Source: an uncultured Dysosmobacter sp. (GTDB taxonomy: Bacteria > Bacillota > Clostridia > Oscillospirales > Oscillospiraceae). Taken from it: a DNA stretch of 64,000 nucleotides. Position 1 is the first letter of the stretch. The number at the start of each line of letters is the position of its first letter. Below the pieces are notes generated by a model. The model saw only the letters and a list, made by a program, of their open reading frames with translations. It ran no database searches and was not told the DNA's origin. The translations under genes were made by a program, and so were the position numbers. Location: NCBI RefSeq assembly GCF_947631165.1, contig NZ_CANRKH010000011.1:22826-86825 (forward strand), given 5' to 3'. Shown piece by piece: positions 49,695 to 56,829 of the stretch.

Positions 49695-50204
49695 ATGTTA
49701 AACGAAAACATAAAATCGATCAGAAAATCAAAAGGGCTTTCGCAGGAGGAACTTGCCATCAAGCTGAATGTGGTGCGGCAGACGATCTCCAAATGGGAGA
49801 AGGGATTGTCAGTTCCTGATTCCGATATGCTGATTTCCATATCGGAAGTGCTTGCGACCCCCGTAAGCACCTTGCTTGGAGAAACTGTTAGGGAACCGGA
49901 GGCCGATGACCTGAAAGCGATTTCCGAAAAACTGGAGATGATCAACCTGCAGCTCGCGCGGCGGAAGGCCATGAGGCGAAAAGCGGTTCATTGGCTGCTG
50001 ATCTCAGTGTGCGCGGTCATCGCAGCGATTTTTGCTGTCTTGATCGAATTTAATAGTCCCTACTTGGGCTGGGATTATTGTGACCCTGAAACTGCTGTTG
50101 TCGGAGTAGTCTTTCACGCGTTTGAATGGCTGTTTGTCAGGCTGGCACCGATGACCCTGGTAGGGGCAGTCGTTGGAATTTTTTTGACACGCAAAAAAGT
50201 ATAA
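49695..50204 (+). CDS. XRE-family regulator with two transmembrane helices
   Basis: A 169-residue protein. Residues 1-65 are a Cro/C1-type helix-turn-helix (IKSIRKSKGLSQEELAIKLN, then VVRQTISKWEKGLSVPDSD). A linker with an amphipathic helix (DLKAISEKLEMINLQLARRK) leads to two transmembrane segments (~95-115 and ~140-163) and a short basic tail. Membrane-tethered XRE proteins are common in Firmicutes and may sense the envelope. Its GC content is visibly lower than that of the neighbours. AAAGGAG stands upstream of the ATG. Confidence 0.87.
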   Translation: MLNENIKSIRKSKGLSQEELAIKLNVVRQTISKWEKGLSVPDSDMLISISEVLATPVSTLLGETVREPEADDLKAISEKLEMINLQLARRKAMRRKAVHWLLISVCAVIAAIFAVLIEFNSPYLGWDYCDPETAVVGVVFHAFEWLFVRLAPMTLVGAVVGIFLTRKKV

Positions 50205-50251
50205 AGCTGCTCTGTTTTTTTGGGGTACAGTTCAGACTTTAAAATTTCGGT

Positions 50252-50287
50252 TAAGCGGACAGTCATGTGAATGACTGTCCGCTTATT
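50252..50287 (+). terminator. Hairpin after the XRE gene
   Basis: A perfect 15-bp stem TAAGCGGACAGTCAT, loop GTGA, followed by TTGCC; weak T tract. Confidence 0.6.
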
Positions 50288-50366
50288 GCCTGTTGCAAGG
50301 CTCTTGTGAGATCGACAAAATTATATTCTAGCAACACTTTTATAAAAAAGACTGAAAGCCCCGCCC

Positions 50367-50395
50367 TTGCGCTTTCCGGATGGAGATGGTATAAT
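50367..50395 (+). promoter_or_regulatory. Sigma-A promoter of ychF
   Basis: TTGCGC (50367-50372), 17-bp spacer, perfect TATAAT (50390-50395), 36 bases before the ychF start. Confidence 0.75.
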
Positions 50396-50431
50396 ACTTT
50401 GTCAAAGACAACAGCAAAGGAGATTTGCTTT

Positions 50432-51541
50432 ATGAAGCTCGGAATCGTCGGACTTCCAAATGTTGGAAAGTCCACCCTGTTCAACGCCATCACCAACGCC
50501 GGGGCGGAGAGCGCCAATTATCCCTTCTGCACCATCGACCCCAACGTGGGCATGGTGGCAGTGCCGGACGAGCGGCTGGACAAGCTGGCGGAGATGTACG
50601 AGCCGGACAAAAAGACCCCGGCGGTCATCGAGTTCGTGGATATTGCGGGACTGGTGAAGGGTGCCAGCCAGGGCGCTGGCCTGGGCAACAAGTTCCTGGC
50701 CAACATCCGGGAGACCGACGCCATCGTCCATGTGGTACGGTGCTTTGATGACGAGAACATCATGCATGTGGTGGCCGACGCGGGGACCAACGTCCCCGTG
50801 GACCCCCTGGGGGACATCGAGACCATCGACCTGGAGCTGATCATGGCGGACCTGGAGATGGTGAACCGCCGCGTGGAGAAGGCGGCCAAAGCCGCCAAGG
50901 GCGACAAGAAGTTTTTGCATGAGGTGGACGTGTTCAAGGGCCTGGCGGAGCACCTCAACGCCGGAAAGTCCGCCCGGACCTACGAGTGCGACCCCGACGA
51001 CATGGCCCTCATCGCCACATCCGATCTCCTGAGCCTGAAGCCGGTGATCTACGCCGCCAACACCGACGAGGACGGCTTCACCGATCTGGACGGCAACCCG
51101 TATTACCAGCAGGTGAAGGCCCTGGCGGAGCGGGAGGGCGCCCAGGTGCTGCCCATCTGCGCCAAGCTGGAACAGGACATTGCCGAGCTGGAGGGCGAGG
51201 AGAAGCAGATGTTCCTGGAGGAGCTTGGGATCGAGGAATCCGGCCTGGACCGGCTCATCAAATGCTCCTATACCCTGCTGGGCCTCATCTCCTTCCTGAC
51301 CTATGGAAAGGACGAGTGCCGGGCCTGGACCATCAAGCGGGGGACCAAGGCTCCCAAGGCCGCCGGCAAGATCCACACCGACATTGAGCGGGGCTTCATC
51401 CGGGCGGAGGTCATCGCCTATGACGATATGATGAAGTGCGGCAGCGTCAGCGCCGCCAAGGAAAAGGGCCTGCTCCGCAGCGAGGGCAAGGAGTATGTGG
51501 TGCAGGACGGCGACATGATCTACTTCCGCTTCAATGTCTGA
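50432..51541 (+). CDS. ychF: Ribosome-binding ATPase YchF
   Basis: A 369-residue Obg-related P-loop protein that prefers ATP and binds ribosomes. Walker A is GLPNVGKSTLFNAITNA, followed by FVDIAGLVKGASQGAGLGNKF and the NTDE-type motif (YAANTDEDGF) that replaces NKxD. The coiled-coil helical insert (~130-200) and the C-terminal TGS domain (TIKRGTKAPKAAGKIHTDIE, ending DMIYFRFNV) are intact. AAAGGAG precedes the ATG at 50432. It overlaps a small downstream ORF. Confidence 0.96.
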   Translation: MKLGIVGLPNVGKSTLFNAITNAGAESANYPFCTIDPNVGMVAVPDERLDKLAEMYEPDKKTPAVIEFVDIAGLVKGASQGAGLGNKFLANIRETDAIVHVVRCFDDENIMHVVADAGTNVPVDPLGDIETIDLELIMADLEMVNRRVEKAAKAAKGDKKFLHEVDVFKGLAEHLNAGKSARTYECDPDDMALIATSDLLSLKPVIYAANTDEDGFTDLDGNPYYQQVKALAEREGAQVLPICAKLEQDIAELEGEEKQMFLEELGIEESGLDRLIKCSYTLLGLISFLTYGKDECRAWTIKRGTKAPKAAGKIHTDIERGFIRAEVIAYDDMMKCGSVSAAKEKGLLRSEGKEYVVQDGDMIYFRFNV

Positions 51542-51746
51542 CATGACGGAGCTGGAGCGTTTGGCGGCCTATGACCGGATGTACGCCGACCTGCTGAAAG
51601 AGCGGGACAAGGTGGCGGCGGACATGGAAAAGCTCCGCGCCGCCGGGAAGAACCGGGGGGCCACTTACCAGCAGCTGCTGGCGCAGAAGCTGACAGTGCA
51701 GAACCTGATCGGCAGATTTGAACTTTACGGCATCAAAGAGCAATGA
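51534..51746 (+). CDS. Small coiled-coil protein
   Basis: A 70-residue (or 67 if the ATG at 51543 is used) highly charged helical protein: LERLAAYDRMYADLLKERDK, then VAADMEKLRAAGKNRGATYQ. It is predicted to be a coiled coil throughout. It overlaps the end of ychF by 8 bases and is followed by a terminator, so it is co-expressed. I do not recognise the family. Confidence 0.65.
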   Translation: MSDMTELERLAAYDRMYADLLKERDKVAADMEKLRAAGKNRGATYQQLLAQKLTVQNLIGRFELYGIKEQ

Positions 51747-51747
51747 G

Positions 51748-51779
51748 AAAGAGGCGGGCGCTCACGCGTCCGTCTCTTT
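51748..51779 (+). terminator. Terminator after the ychF unit
   Basis: AAAGAGGCGGGCGC, loop TCAC and an imperfect complement ending CTCTTTAC; a second hairpin CAGGCCGG/CCGGCCTG follows at 51789-51812. Confidence 0.6.
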
Positions 51780-51835
51780 ACTTCTGGAGCAGGCCGGATA
51801 AAAACCGGCCTGGCAAATAAAATTTCCCCCAGTAG

Positions 51836-51860
51836 GGAACGATTTCGCGTTTCCCAGCGT
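51836..51860 (+). promoter_or_regulatory. Candidate ECF-type promoter of the sigma factor gene
   Basis: GGAAC (51836-51840), 17-bp spacer, CGT (51858-51860), 48 bases before the start codon. This is the general form of ECF-sigma promoters and would make the gene autoregulated. Confidence 0.4.
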
Positions 51861-51908
51861 GTTATCAGTGAAAAGCGTTTTTCAAATCCACAAAAAAGGA
51901 GGCATTGC

Positions 51909-52445
51909 ATGACAGAACAGGAGCTTTTTCTGCGCAATGCCATGGAGGCCTACGGCGGCGCGGTGTACCGTCTGGCCCTGTGCCGGCTGCAAAACGCCGC
52001 CGACGCCGAGGACGTGTATCAGGACGTGTTTCTGCGGCTGCTGGGCCAGCCGGACCGGGACTGGGACGGCGAGCATCTGAAGGCCTGGCTGCTGCGGACC
52101 ACAGTGAACCGCTGCGCCGACCTGCACCGCTTCCGCCTGCGGCGGCCGGTGCTGTCCCTGGACGAGGTGCCGGAGACAGCCGGACCGGCGGACGACGAGG
52201 CCCGGGCGCTGTGGGACGCAGTGAGCCGCCTGCCGGAGAAGCTGCGGACGGTGGTGCACCTGCACTACGCCGAGGGCTACCAGACCGAGGAGATCGCCGC
52301 CATGCTGGACATTCCGGCGGCCACGGTCCGCACCCGGCTCCACCGGGCCAGGACAAGACTGAAAGACATGCTGGGAGGTATTGAAGATGGAGAACAAGTA
52401 TCAGAAGCTGATGAAGGATATCCGCGTCCCCGAGGAGCTGAATGA
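51909..52445 (+). CDS. ECF-type RNA polymerase sigma factor
   Basis: A 178-residue sigma-70 family factor. Region 2 has YGGAVYRLALCRLQNAADAE and DVYQDVFLRLL (-10 recognition). Region 4 has SRLPEKLRTVVHLHYAEGYQ, then TEEIAAMLDIPAATVRTRLH (-35 recognition HTH). The last ~20 codons overlap the start of the next gene by 59 bases, which implies tight coupling to that product. AAAAAAGGAGG precedes the ATG. The downstream protein starts like an anti-sigma factor, so it may control this sigma. Confidence 0.93.
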   Translation: MTEQELFLRNAMEAYGGAVYRLALCRLQNAADAEDVYQDVFLRLLGQPDRDWDGEHLKAWLLRTTVNRCADLHRFRLRRPVLSLDEVPETAGPADDEARALWDAVSRLPEKLRTVVHLHYAEGYQTEEIAAMLDIPAATVRTRLHRARTRLKDMLGGIEDGEQVSEADEGYPRPRGAE

Positions 52446-53799
52446 CCGGGTCCTGTGCGCCGCCCGGCGGCAGGCCCGGGACAGTGCCGGGGAGCAGACC
52501 GGGCCGAAGCGTTTGACAAGAAGCCGCCGGTTCCGTCCCCTGGTGCGGACGGCGGTGTGCGCCGCCTGCGCCCTGGCCCTGGTACTGGGTACTGTGCGGT
52601 TCGATCCAGTGGATACCCAACCGGATGGCCCTGTGGGTCAGGAAAATGCCCCTGCCGTACTGTCGCCCAGCTTCTCCTTCGGCCTGACGGCCTACGCCGC
52701 CGGGACCGGAGAGAGCATCCGCCCCAATGCCAACGGCGGCTTGGCCTTTACCATGGGCGACGGCCTGTACTGGTCGGCGCAGGAGGGCTACTATACCGGC
52801 TGTCTGTTCCAGGTCACCGGGGAGCATATCCGCCAGGTGTCCCTGTCCCTGGACCGGGGCGGTCTCTACCGCAGCCAGCAGTTGGAGAACCTGACCGCAG
52901 AGGAAATGCAGGTCATCCGGGAGGCCCAGGAGCGGGGAGAGATCGCCCCCACCAGCATCGACCGAGACGGGGACGGCAACTGGTCCACCGAAAAGATGAC
53001 AAAGCTGGGCGCCAGTGTCACGGAGGACTATGCCCCGGAGGTGTACTACGGCATTTGGACCGGCGGTGTCAGCGAGGCAGCCTGGGCTGAGGACCCCAAA
53101 GCGGCCGAAGAGTCCAGCACAGACCAGCTGGACGGCGCGGTGCTGACGGTGACGGTCACGTTTGACGACGGCACGGAACAGACCAAGGCTTACCACCTGT
53201 CCACTGGCAGGCTGCGGGTGACATGCGAAAACGACAGCGGTCTGACGGTACTGCCCCAGCTGGCGGGGGACAACGAGCCCTATGTCTACGGGATCTATGC
53301 CGCCTCTGAGACGGAGAGCCGCTGGTTCCAGTGGCCGGTGCAGGGCAGCCGGACCGTCAGCCGCAGCAATCCCTTTGGCCGTCGGGAGATCGCGGTGGAC
53401 AACGAACCAGACCCGGAGGAGCCCATCGACCGGGAACAATTGGAAGCGCAGCTGGAGAAGATGCGCTTCCACAGCGGCATCGACATCCCGGCCCCGGAGG
53501 GCGAGGTGATCCTGGCGGCGGCGGACGGCACCGTGACGGAGACCGGTTTTGACGCGTCCCACGGAAATTACCTGGTGATCGACCACGGAGACGGCCTTCA
53601 GACCCTGTACGCCCACTGCCGGAATGTGGACGTACAGGAGGGCGATCCGGTGAAGGCCGGGGAGATGCTGGGCGCCGTGGGCAAGACCGGAATGGCCACC
53701 GGTCCCCACCTCCACTTTGAGGTCCGGCAGGACGGGGAGATCCAGAACCCGGTGGCGTATTTTGACAAGGATATCCGGGATATCCTGGAAATGAAGTGA
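52387..53799 (+). CDS. Membrane-anchored M23 metallopeptidase with anti-sigma-like N-terminus
   Basis: A 470-residue protein. The N-terminal ~45 cytoplasmic residues (KLMKDIRVPEELNDRVLCAA) resemble the short cytoplasmic segment of Firmicutes anti-sigma proteins. One transmembrane helix follows (~50-72), then a ~250-residue extracytoplasmic DUF4179-like region, and a C-terminal M23 (LytM) domain with the zinc ligands HSGIDI and HLHFEV, plus GHVDV-like LYAHCRNVDVQEGD. It would cleave peptidoglycan cross-bridges or bind wall. The fusion suggests that wall state could feed back on the sigma factor encoded just upstream. GGGAGG supports the ATG at 52387. Confidence 0.87.
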   Translation: MENKYQKLMKDIRVPEELNDRVLCAARRQARDSAGEQTGPKRLTRSRRFRPLVRTAVCAACALALVLGTVRFDPVDTQPDGPVGQENAPAVLSPSFSFGLTAYAAGTGESIRPNANGGLAFTMGDGLYWSAQEGYYTGCLFQVTGEHIRQVSLSLDRGGLYRSQQLENLTAEEMQVIREAQERGEIAPTSIDRDGDGNWSTEKMTKLGASVTEDYAPEVYYGIWTGGVSEAAWAEDPKAAEESSTDQLDGAVLTVTVTFDDGTEQTKAYHLSTGRLRVTCENDSGLTVLPQLAGDNEPYVYGIYAASETESRWFQWPVQGSRTVSRSNPFGRREIAVDNEPDPEEPIDREQLEAQLEKMRFHSGIDIPAPEGEVILAAADGTVTETGFDASHGNYLVIDHGDGLQTLYAHCRNVDVQEGDPVKAGEMLGAVGKTGMATGPHLHFEVRQDGEIQNPVAYFDKDIRDILEMK

Positions 53800-53803
53800 A
53801 AAA

Positions 53804-53838
53804 GGGAGGGACCGCCTTGCGGTCCCTCCCTTTAATTT
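53804..53838 (+). terminator. Terminator after the M23 gene
   Basis: GGGAGGGACCGC, loop CTT, complement, then TTTAATTTT. Its T tract forms the first copy of the operator repeat described next. Confidence 0.85.
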
Positions 53839-53900
53839 TATGAAATATAAAAATATATATTGACTTTCATAAAATTAAAGTTTATATTAATTTTATGAAA
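53831..53900 (+). promoter_or_regulatory. Promoter with three operator-like repeats for the DUF2089 operon
   Basis: TTGACT (53860-53865), 17-bp spacer, TATATT (53883-53888). The 15-mer TTTAATTTTATGAAA stands at 53831-53845; its exact complement fills the spacer at 53865-53879; a 14-bp direct copy lies at 53887-53900, across the start site. The direct-inverted-direct arrangement strongly suggests a repressor site, probably for the DUF2089 protein. Confidence 0.8.
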
Positions 53901-53907
53901 GGGGCTG

Positions 53908-54207
53908 ATGCATGTGACAACGCTCCCGGCGTGGATGGCGGAGCTGGAGGACGAGGACCTGGCCTTCATCAAAAAATTTATCCTGTCCTCCGGGTCGTTA
54001 AAGGAGGTGGCGGGGCTGTACGGCGTCAGCTATCCCACGGTGCGGCTGCGGCTGGACCGGCTCATCCAGAAGATCAAAATGACGGAGACGGCGGAGGCCG
54101 ATCCCTATGTATCCCTGGTGAAGCGGCTGGCAGTGGACGACAAGCTGGATTTCGATACCGCCAAGCTCCTGATCACGGAATACCGCAGGTCAAAGGAGGA
54201 AAAGTGA
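53908..54207 (+). CDS. DUF2089 family protein
   Basis: A 99-residue protein of the DUF2089 family: a helix-turn-helix-like region FIKKFILSSGSLKEVAGLYG followed by VSYPTVRLRLDRLIQKI, typical of a DNA-binding domain with YPTVR as recognition helix. The full-length DUF2089 proteins start with a zinc ribbon, which is absent here. AAAGGGG is upstream of the ATG. One base separates it from the next ORF, so they are an operon. The three operator copies upstream make it a probable autorepressor. Confidence 0.85.
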   Translation: MHVTTLPAWMAELEDEDLAFIKKFILSSGSLKEVAGLYGVSYPTVRLRLDRLIQKIKMTETAEADPYVSLVKRLAVDDKLDFDTAKLLITEYRRSKEEK

Positions 54208-54208
54208 A

Positions 54209-54532
54209 ATGGATATTGCAAGCAAGATTGTGATCGTGATCATGCTGTTCATTCTGGTGTTCCTGGTGGGCGGCATTTTCCTGCAGATCTTTTTCTCCAA
54301 ACGGGAGAGCCGATGGCCGGGGCTGGTGCTGCCGCTGCTGTCGTTTCTGTACTCTCTGGTACTGGCGCTGAACGTGACCGCCGTTGGCGGAGAATTTCCC
54401 TGGGGGCCGCTGCTGGCCAGCCTGGCGCTGGGCAACATCCCCACGGTGATCCTGCTGGCGATCTACGCCGCCTGCCGGGAAAAACGGAAAAAGCGGGACG
54501 AGATCGACAAAATGCAGATCGAGGACTTGTGA
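54209..54532 (+). CDS. Small membrane protein, partner of DUF2089
   Basis: A 107-residue protein with three hydrophobic segments (IVIVIMLFILVFLVGGIFLQ, LVLPLLSFLYSLVLALNVTA, and LLASLALGNIPTVILLAIYA) and a charged end (REKRKKRDEIDKMQIEDL). It starts one base after the DUF2089 stop and has AAAGGAGG upstream. The family is not recognised. The pairing of a small HTH protein with a membrane protein recalls regulator/membrane-effector pairs. Confidence 0.75.
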   Translation: MDIASKIVIVIMLFILVFLVGGIFLQIFFSKRESRWPGLVLPLLSFLYSLVLALNVTAVGGEFPWGPLLASLALGNIPTVILLAIYAACREKRKKRDEIDKMQIEDL

Positions 54533-54846
54533 GCGGGCGGCCCTTCCGGTCGGGGCCTCTCTTCCGCGCCACAACGGCCTGAGAACTCCCGGGGTTTCGT
54601 CAAACGGGCGGATGCGGGCATCCGCTTCTGCGGCATGGCGGCGTTGTCCGTCCCCGGCAATTGCCCGCCATATAGAAAAAACCGCTGCCTTGGGGAGGGA
54701 CTTCGTAAGGAGGTCCCTCCCAGCCTTTTGAAAAGCCTGCTGAAAATGACTGGATCGGGGTGCCTGCCCCCAGCAAGATCGACCAGGGGAACAAAGAGAT
54801 AGGAAGGCGAAATTTGGGCCACGGGTCGATCCTTACGCTCTCCCAG
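54533..54846. other. 314-bp gene-free region at the edge of the accessory patch
   Basis: Contains a GGGAGGGAC/GTCCCTCCC hairpin (about 54692-54721), CTTTTGAAAAG, and the 18-bp ATAGAAAAAACCGCTGCC repeated inverted at 56001. No protein-coding frame is convincing. Confidence 0.55.
54672..54689 (+). repeat. Left inverted repeat flanking the AT-rich gene
   Basis: ATAGAAAAAACCGCTGCC; the exact complement is at 56001-56018. Similarity continues inward for about 23 more bases (15 identical), including CGTAA. It flanks a 1.3-kb segment with gene 54847-55683. Confidence 0.7.
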
Positions 54847-55683
54847 CTAATGCCATTCGATTCCTGTTTTTTTAAGTTGCTCTACCGCATCTTCATAAAA
54901 TGGTAGACTGACTTCTGCTGGGTCAATTTTACAAATTACTTCATCAAAAAACATCGTAGGGATTTCAATAATATCAAGGGAACAATTCATTCCATGTTGT
55001 TGCATCAGCTTGATATAGGCAATCGAATAAGCGTCTACGAAAGTAGAATAGCCCACAGGTTGTTTGCGGTATTTTTTGACACGTTGAGTAAGTAAATGGA
55101 CTAATTCTTTTTCATCCTTATCGGCTACGGCCCGAATCGCTGACACTTCCATATCACTCATCAGTATAGTTTGGGGGGTTGCTTCATCGTATGCAGAGTT
55201 GACAGAGGCGAGTAATTCTACCGCCTTTTCAAAATTGCCCAACAGTAGTTGTACATAAGGATGATCCATATCAGCTAAACACTGTGGAAGAATCCCCCGC
55301 ACTGCAAAAAACTGAAGAAGGCCGTAGGCAAAATCAAGTATCATGTTAATCTGCTCAGTATTATCACGTTTCGAGTGTGGATCTGCTACGCAAAACAGAT
55401 AAGCAAATATAGAAGCCATTCCTGAAAGATAGGTGTACTGAATGACTTGAACATTAGAGTTGTCACGCAAATAGGAACTTCCTGCAAGTATGCGATATTT
55501 AAGTTGGAGATTTGCATATAACTCTCCATAATTTCGCATTGACGGAAATTCTTCTTCCTCTTTAAGTATTTTTTGTAGGTTACTTAATGTTATGTCTTTC
55601 CCTTTTGATTGCCGGAAAAGTTGTAGTTCCTTTTTCAACTCTTTCTCCCATTTGGGAGGCTGATATACTAATTTTTCTGCCAT
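54847..55683 (-). CDS. AT-rich orphan gene, possibly an Imm49-like immunity protein
   Basis: A 278-residue, mainly helical soluble protein with no signal peptide or transmembrane segment. GC content is near 40%, far below the ~60% of its neighbours, and codon use is AT-biased, so it is recent acquisition. The region from residue ~215 on (STFVDAYSIAYIKLMQQHGM, then DIIEIPTMFFD) is reminiscent of the C-terminal half of Imm49-type immunity proteins, but I hold that at low confidence. No toxin gene lies beside it. GGAGG at 8 bp supports the ATG at 55683. It is bracketed by inverted repeats. Confidence 0.7.
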   Translation of the reverse strand: MAEKLVYQPPKWEKELKKELQLFRQSKGKDITLSNLQKILKEEEEFPSMRNYGELYANLQLKYRILAGSSYLRDNSNVQVIQYTYLSGMASIFAYLFCVADPHSKRDNTEQINMILDFAYGLLQFFAVRGILPQCLADMDHPYVQLLLGNFEKAVELLASVNSAYDEATPQTILMSDMEVSAIRAVADKDEKELVHLLTQRVKKYRKQPVGYSTFVDAYSIAYIKLMQQHGMNCSLDIIEIPTMFFDEVICKIDPAEVSLPFYEDAVEQLKKTGIEWH

Positions 55684-56014
55684 GAATGGAACCTCCACAT
55701 CTATTGGCTTTGCTCATCAATTATAGCAATTAAGAAGCTGTATTTCAAGTTATCCTGCAAAATCTGATACTTTATAGCAGCTAATCGGAATAGCGGAGGT
55801 TGGCTGTCGATTCGACAGAGTTTTCTTGTGATACTTTATCGCACCTGAGCATTGGAGCCGGTGCTATCCCCGGCGACCCGCAGAAAAGAAACCTCCGAAC
55901 GACAGCCCGCTGCCCTGTCTCATCGTATAGCGAGCATAGCTTTTGTGTTGCCGCAGGCACCACAAAAGCGGGCAACACTTCTTTACGGAGTGCCGCCCTT
56001 GGCAGCGGTTTTTT
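55684..56014. other. 331-bp region, probable remnant of a mobile element
   Basis: Includes a CTGTCGA-T-TCGACAG palindrome (near 55803), and sequences flanked by the right 18-bp inverted repeat (56001-56018). Short frames exist on both strands without ribosome sites. It looks like decayed accessory DNA; no intact gene is visible. Confidence 0.45.
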
Positions 56015-56018
56015 CTAT
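56001..56018 (-). repeat. Right inverted repeat flanking the AT-rich gene
   Basis: Exact complement of 54672-54689. It overlaps the stop codon of the small gene at 56015-56212. Confidence 0.7.
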
Positions 56019-56212
56019 GTGTCAGGGGCGGATTCCTCTTCAAAAGCGGCCGTATCCGCGTCCCATTCCTCCAAGTTCTCCTTGATTTCGCCTGCGGCGA
56101 TCCGCATGGAAAGAACTGTGGCCAAGTTGGTCCTGCGCGGGATGCGGTCTGCCTCCCGCACCGCCTGCGCCAACGTTTCATACGCCTGTTTGTAATCAAA
56201 TTCATTGGGCAT
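56015..56212 (-). CDS. Small acidic protein next to an XRE regulator
   Basis: A 65-residue acidic helical protein (MPNEFDYKQAYETLAQAVRE, then LATVLSMRIAAGEIKENLEE). The ATG at 56212 follows GAGGTG; a GTG at 56221 is an alternative. It diverges from the XRE gene, and a palindromic site lies in the gap. The final residues run into the inverted repeat, so the C-terminus may have been altered by the element. No family is recognised. Confidence 0.6.
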   Translation of the reverse strand: MPNEFDYKQAYETLAQAVREADRIPRRTNLATVLSMRIAAGEIKENLEEWDADTAAFEEESAPDT

Positions 56213-56233
56213 TTCCAACACCTCACATATAGT

Positions 56234-56252
56234 TTAACCTGAAACAGGTTAA
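56234..56252. promoter_or_regulatory. Palindromic operator between divergent small genes
   Basis: TTAACCTGAAACAGGTTAA: two 8-bp arms around AAA, a typical size for a Cro/C1-type repressor site, in the 94-bp gap between the acidic-protein gene and the XRE gene. Confidence 0.6.
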
Positions 56253-56306
56253 GATGCCAATAGGGGGAGGAAGAAACCCGTATGATGTGGATACGAGGTG
56301 ATGCCC

Positions 56307-56531
56307 ATGTATCCACGGATACGCGACCTGCGGGAAGATTCTGATATGACGCAGACGGAGCTGGCACGGCTGCTGGGCATGTCCCAGACCGGATATTCCA
56401 AATATGAGACCGGCGAGAACGACATTCCGGTGGCGATCCTGGAAAAGCTGGCGGACCTGTACCACACCAGCGTAGACTATCTTCTGGGCCGCACGGACCG
56501 CAGACAGCCCTACCCGCAGCAGACAAAATAG
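56307..56531 (+). CDS. XRE-family HTH regulator
   Basis: A 74-residue stand-alone Cro/C1-type DNA-binding protein: RIRDLREDSDMTQTELARLL, then GMSQTGYSKYETGENDIPVA and LYHTSVDYLLGRTDRR, the common SinR/HipB-like pattern. GAGGTG at 8 bp supports the ATG at 56307. The palindrome 55 bp upstream is its probable binding site. A terminator follows. It resembles regulators of mobile elements or toxin-antitoxin units, but no such partner is clear here. Confidence 0.87.
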   Translation: MYPRIRDLREDSDMTQTELARLLGMSQTGYSKYETGENDIPVAILEKLADLYHTSVDYLLGRTDRRQPYPQQTK

Positions 56532-56565
56532 AAACGGATATGCTATCCGGTAAATCGAAGAACAA

Positions 56566-56603
56566 AACGGCCCCGCAGTCTGCTGACCGCGGGGCCGTTC
56601 TTT
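56566..56603. terminator. Bidirectional terminator
   Basis: AACGGCCCCGC and its complement around a 12-base loop, then CTTTTC; between the XRE gene and the convergent TRIC remnant. Confidence 0.8.
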
Positions 56604-56826
56604 TCAATCATGCGCACGGGGCAGATTCCACCGGAACCCGGCGGAAAGGAAACGGATCAGCACCACCGTACCGGTCCCCAGCAGCATAGCCGCCGCCTAC
56701 GGCGGTGGTGAGGCCCAGGATGCACACGCCGAAGATATCCATGTTCTTCTTCAAGCCCGTCATGGCGCCGGAGGCGGCGAAGGCCAGGGTCCCGGTCAGC
56801 TCCAGAAGGAGGATGAAGCCATCCAC
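56604..56826 (-). pseudogene. TRIC/UPF0126 channel gene with internal deletion
   Basis: The first ~47 codons (FILLLELTGTLAFAASGAMT, GLTTAVGGG) are the start of a trimeric intracellular cation channel (YicG/UPF0126) protein. Directly after GGG the sequence jumps to the last ~28 codons in another frame (MLLGTGTVVLIRFLSAGF, then RWNLPRAHD and stop at 56604). About 130 codons of a normal ~205-residue protein are missing. The gene follows a LysR regulator by 3 bases. Confidence 0.8.
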
Positions 56827-56829
56827 GGC

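Noticed and set aside
54600..54794. Short minus-strand frame in the accessory region
   Set aside because: No ribosome site; it covers the inverted repeat and a hairpin.
55781..55978. Short minus-strand frame that could be a transposase remnant
   Set aside because: No recognisable transposase motif and no ribosome site, so it is treated only as probable decayed DNA.
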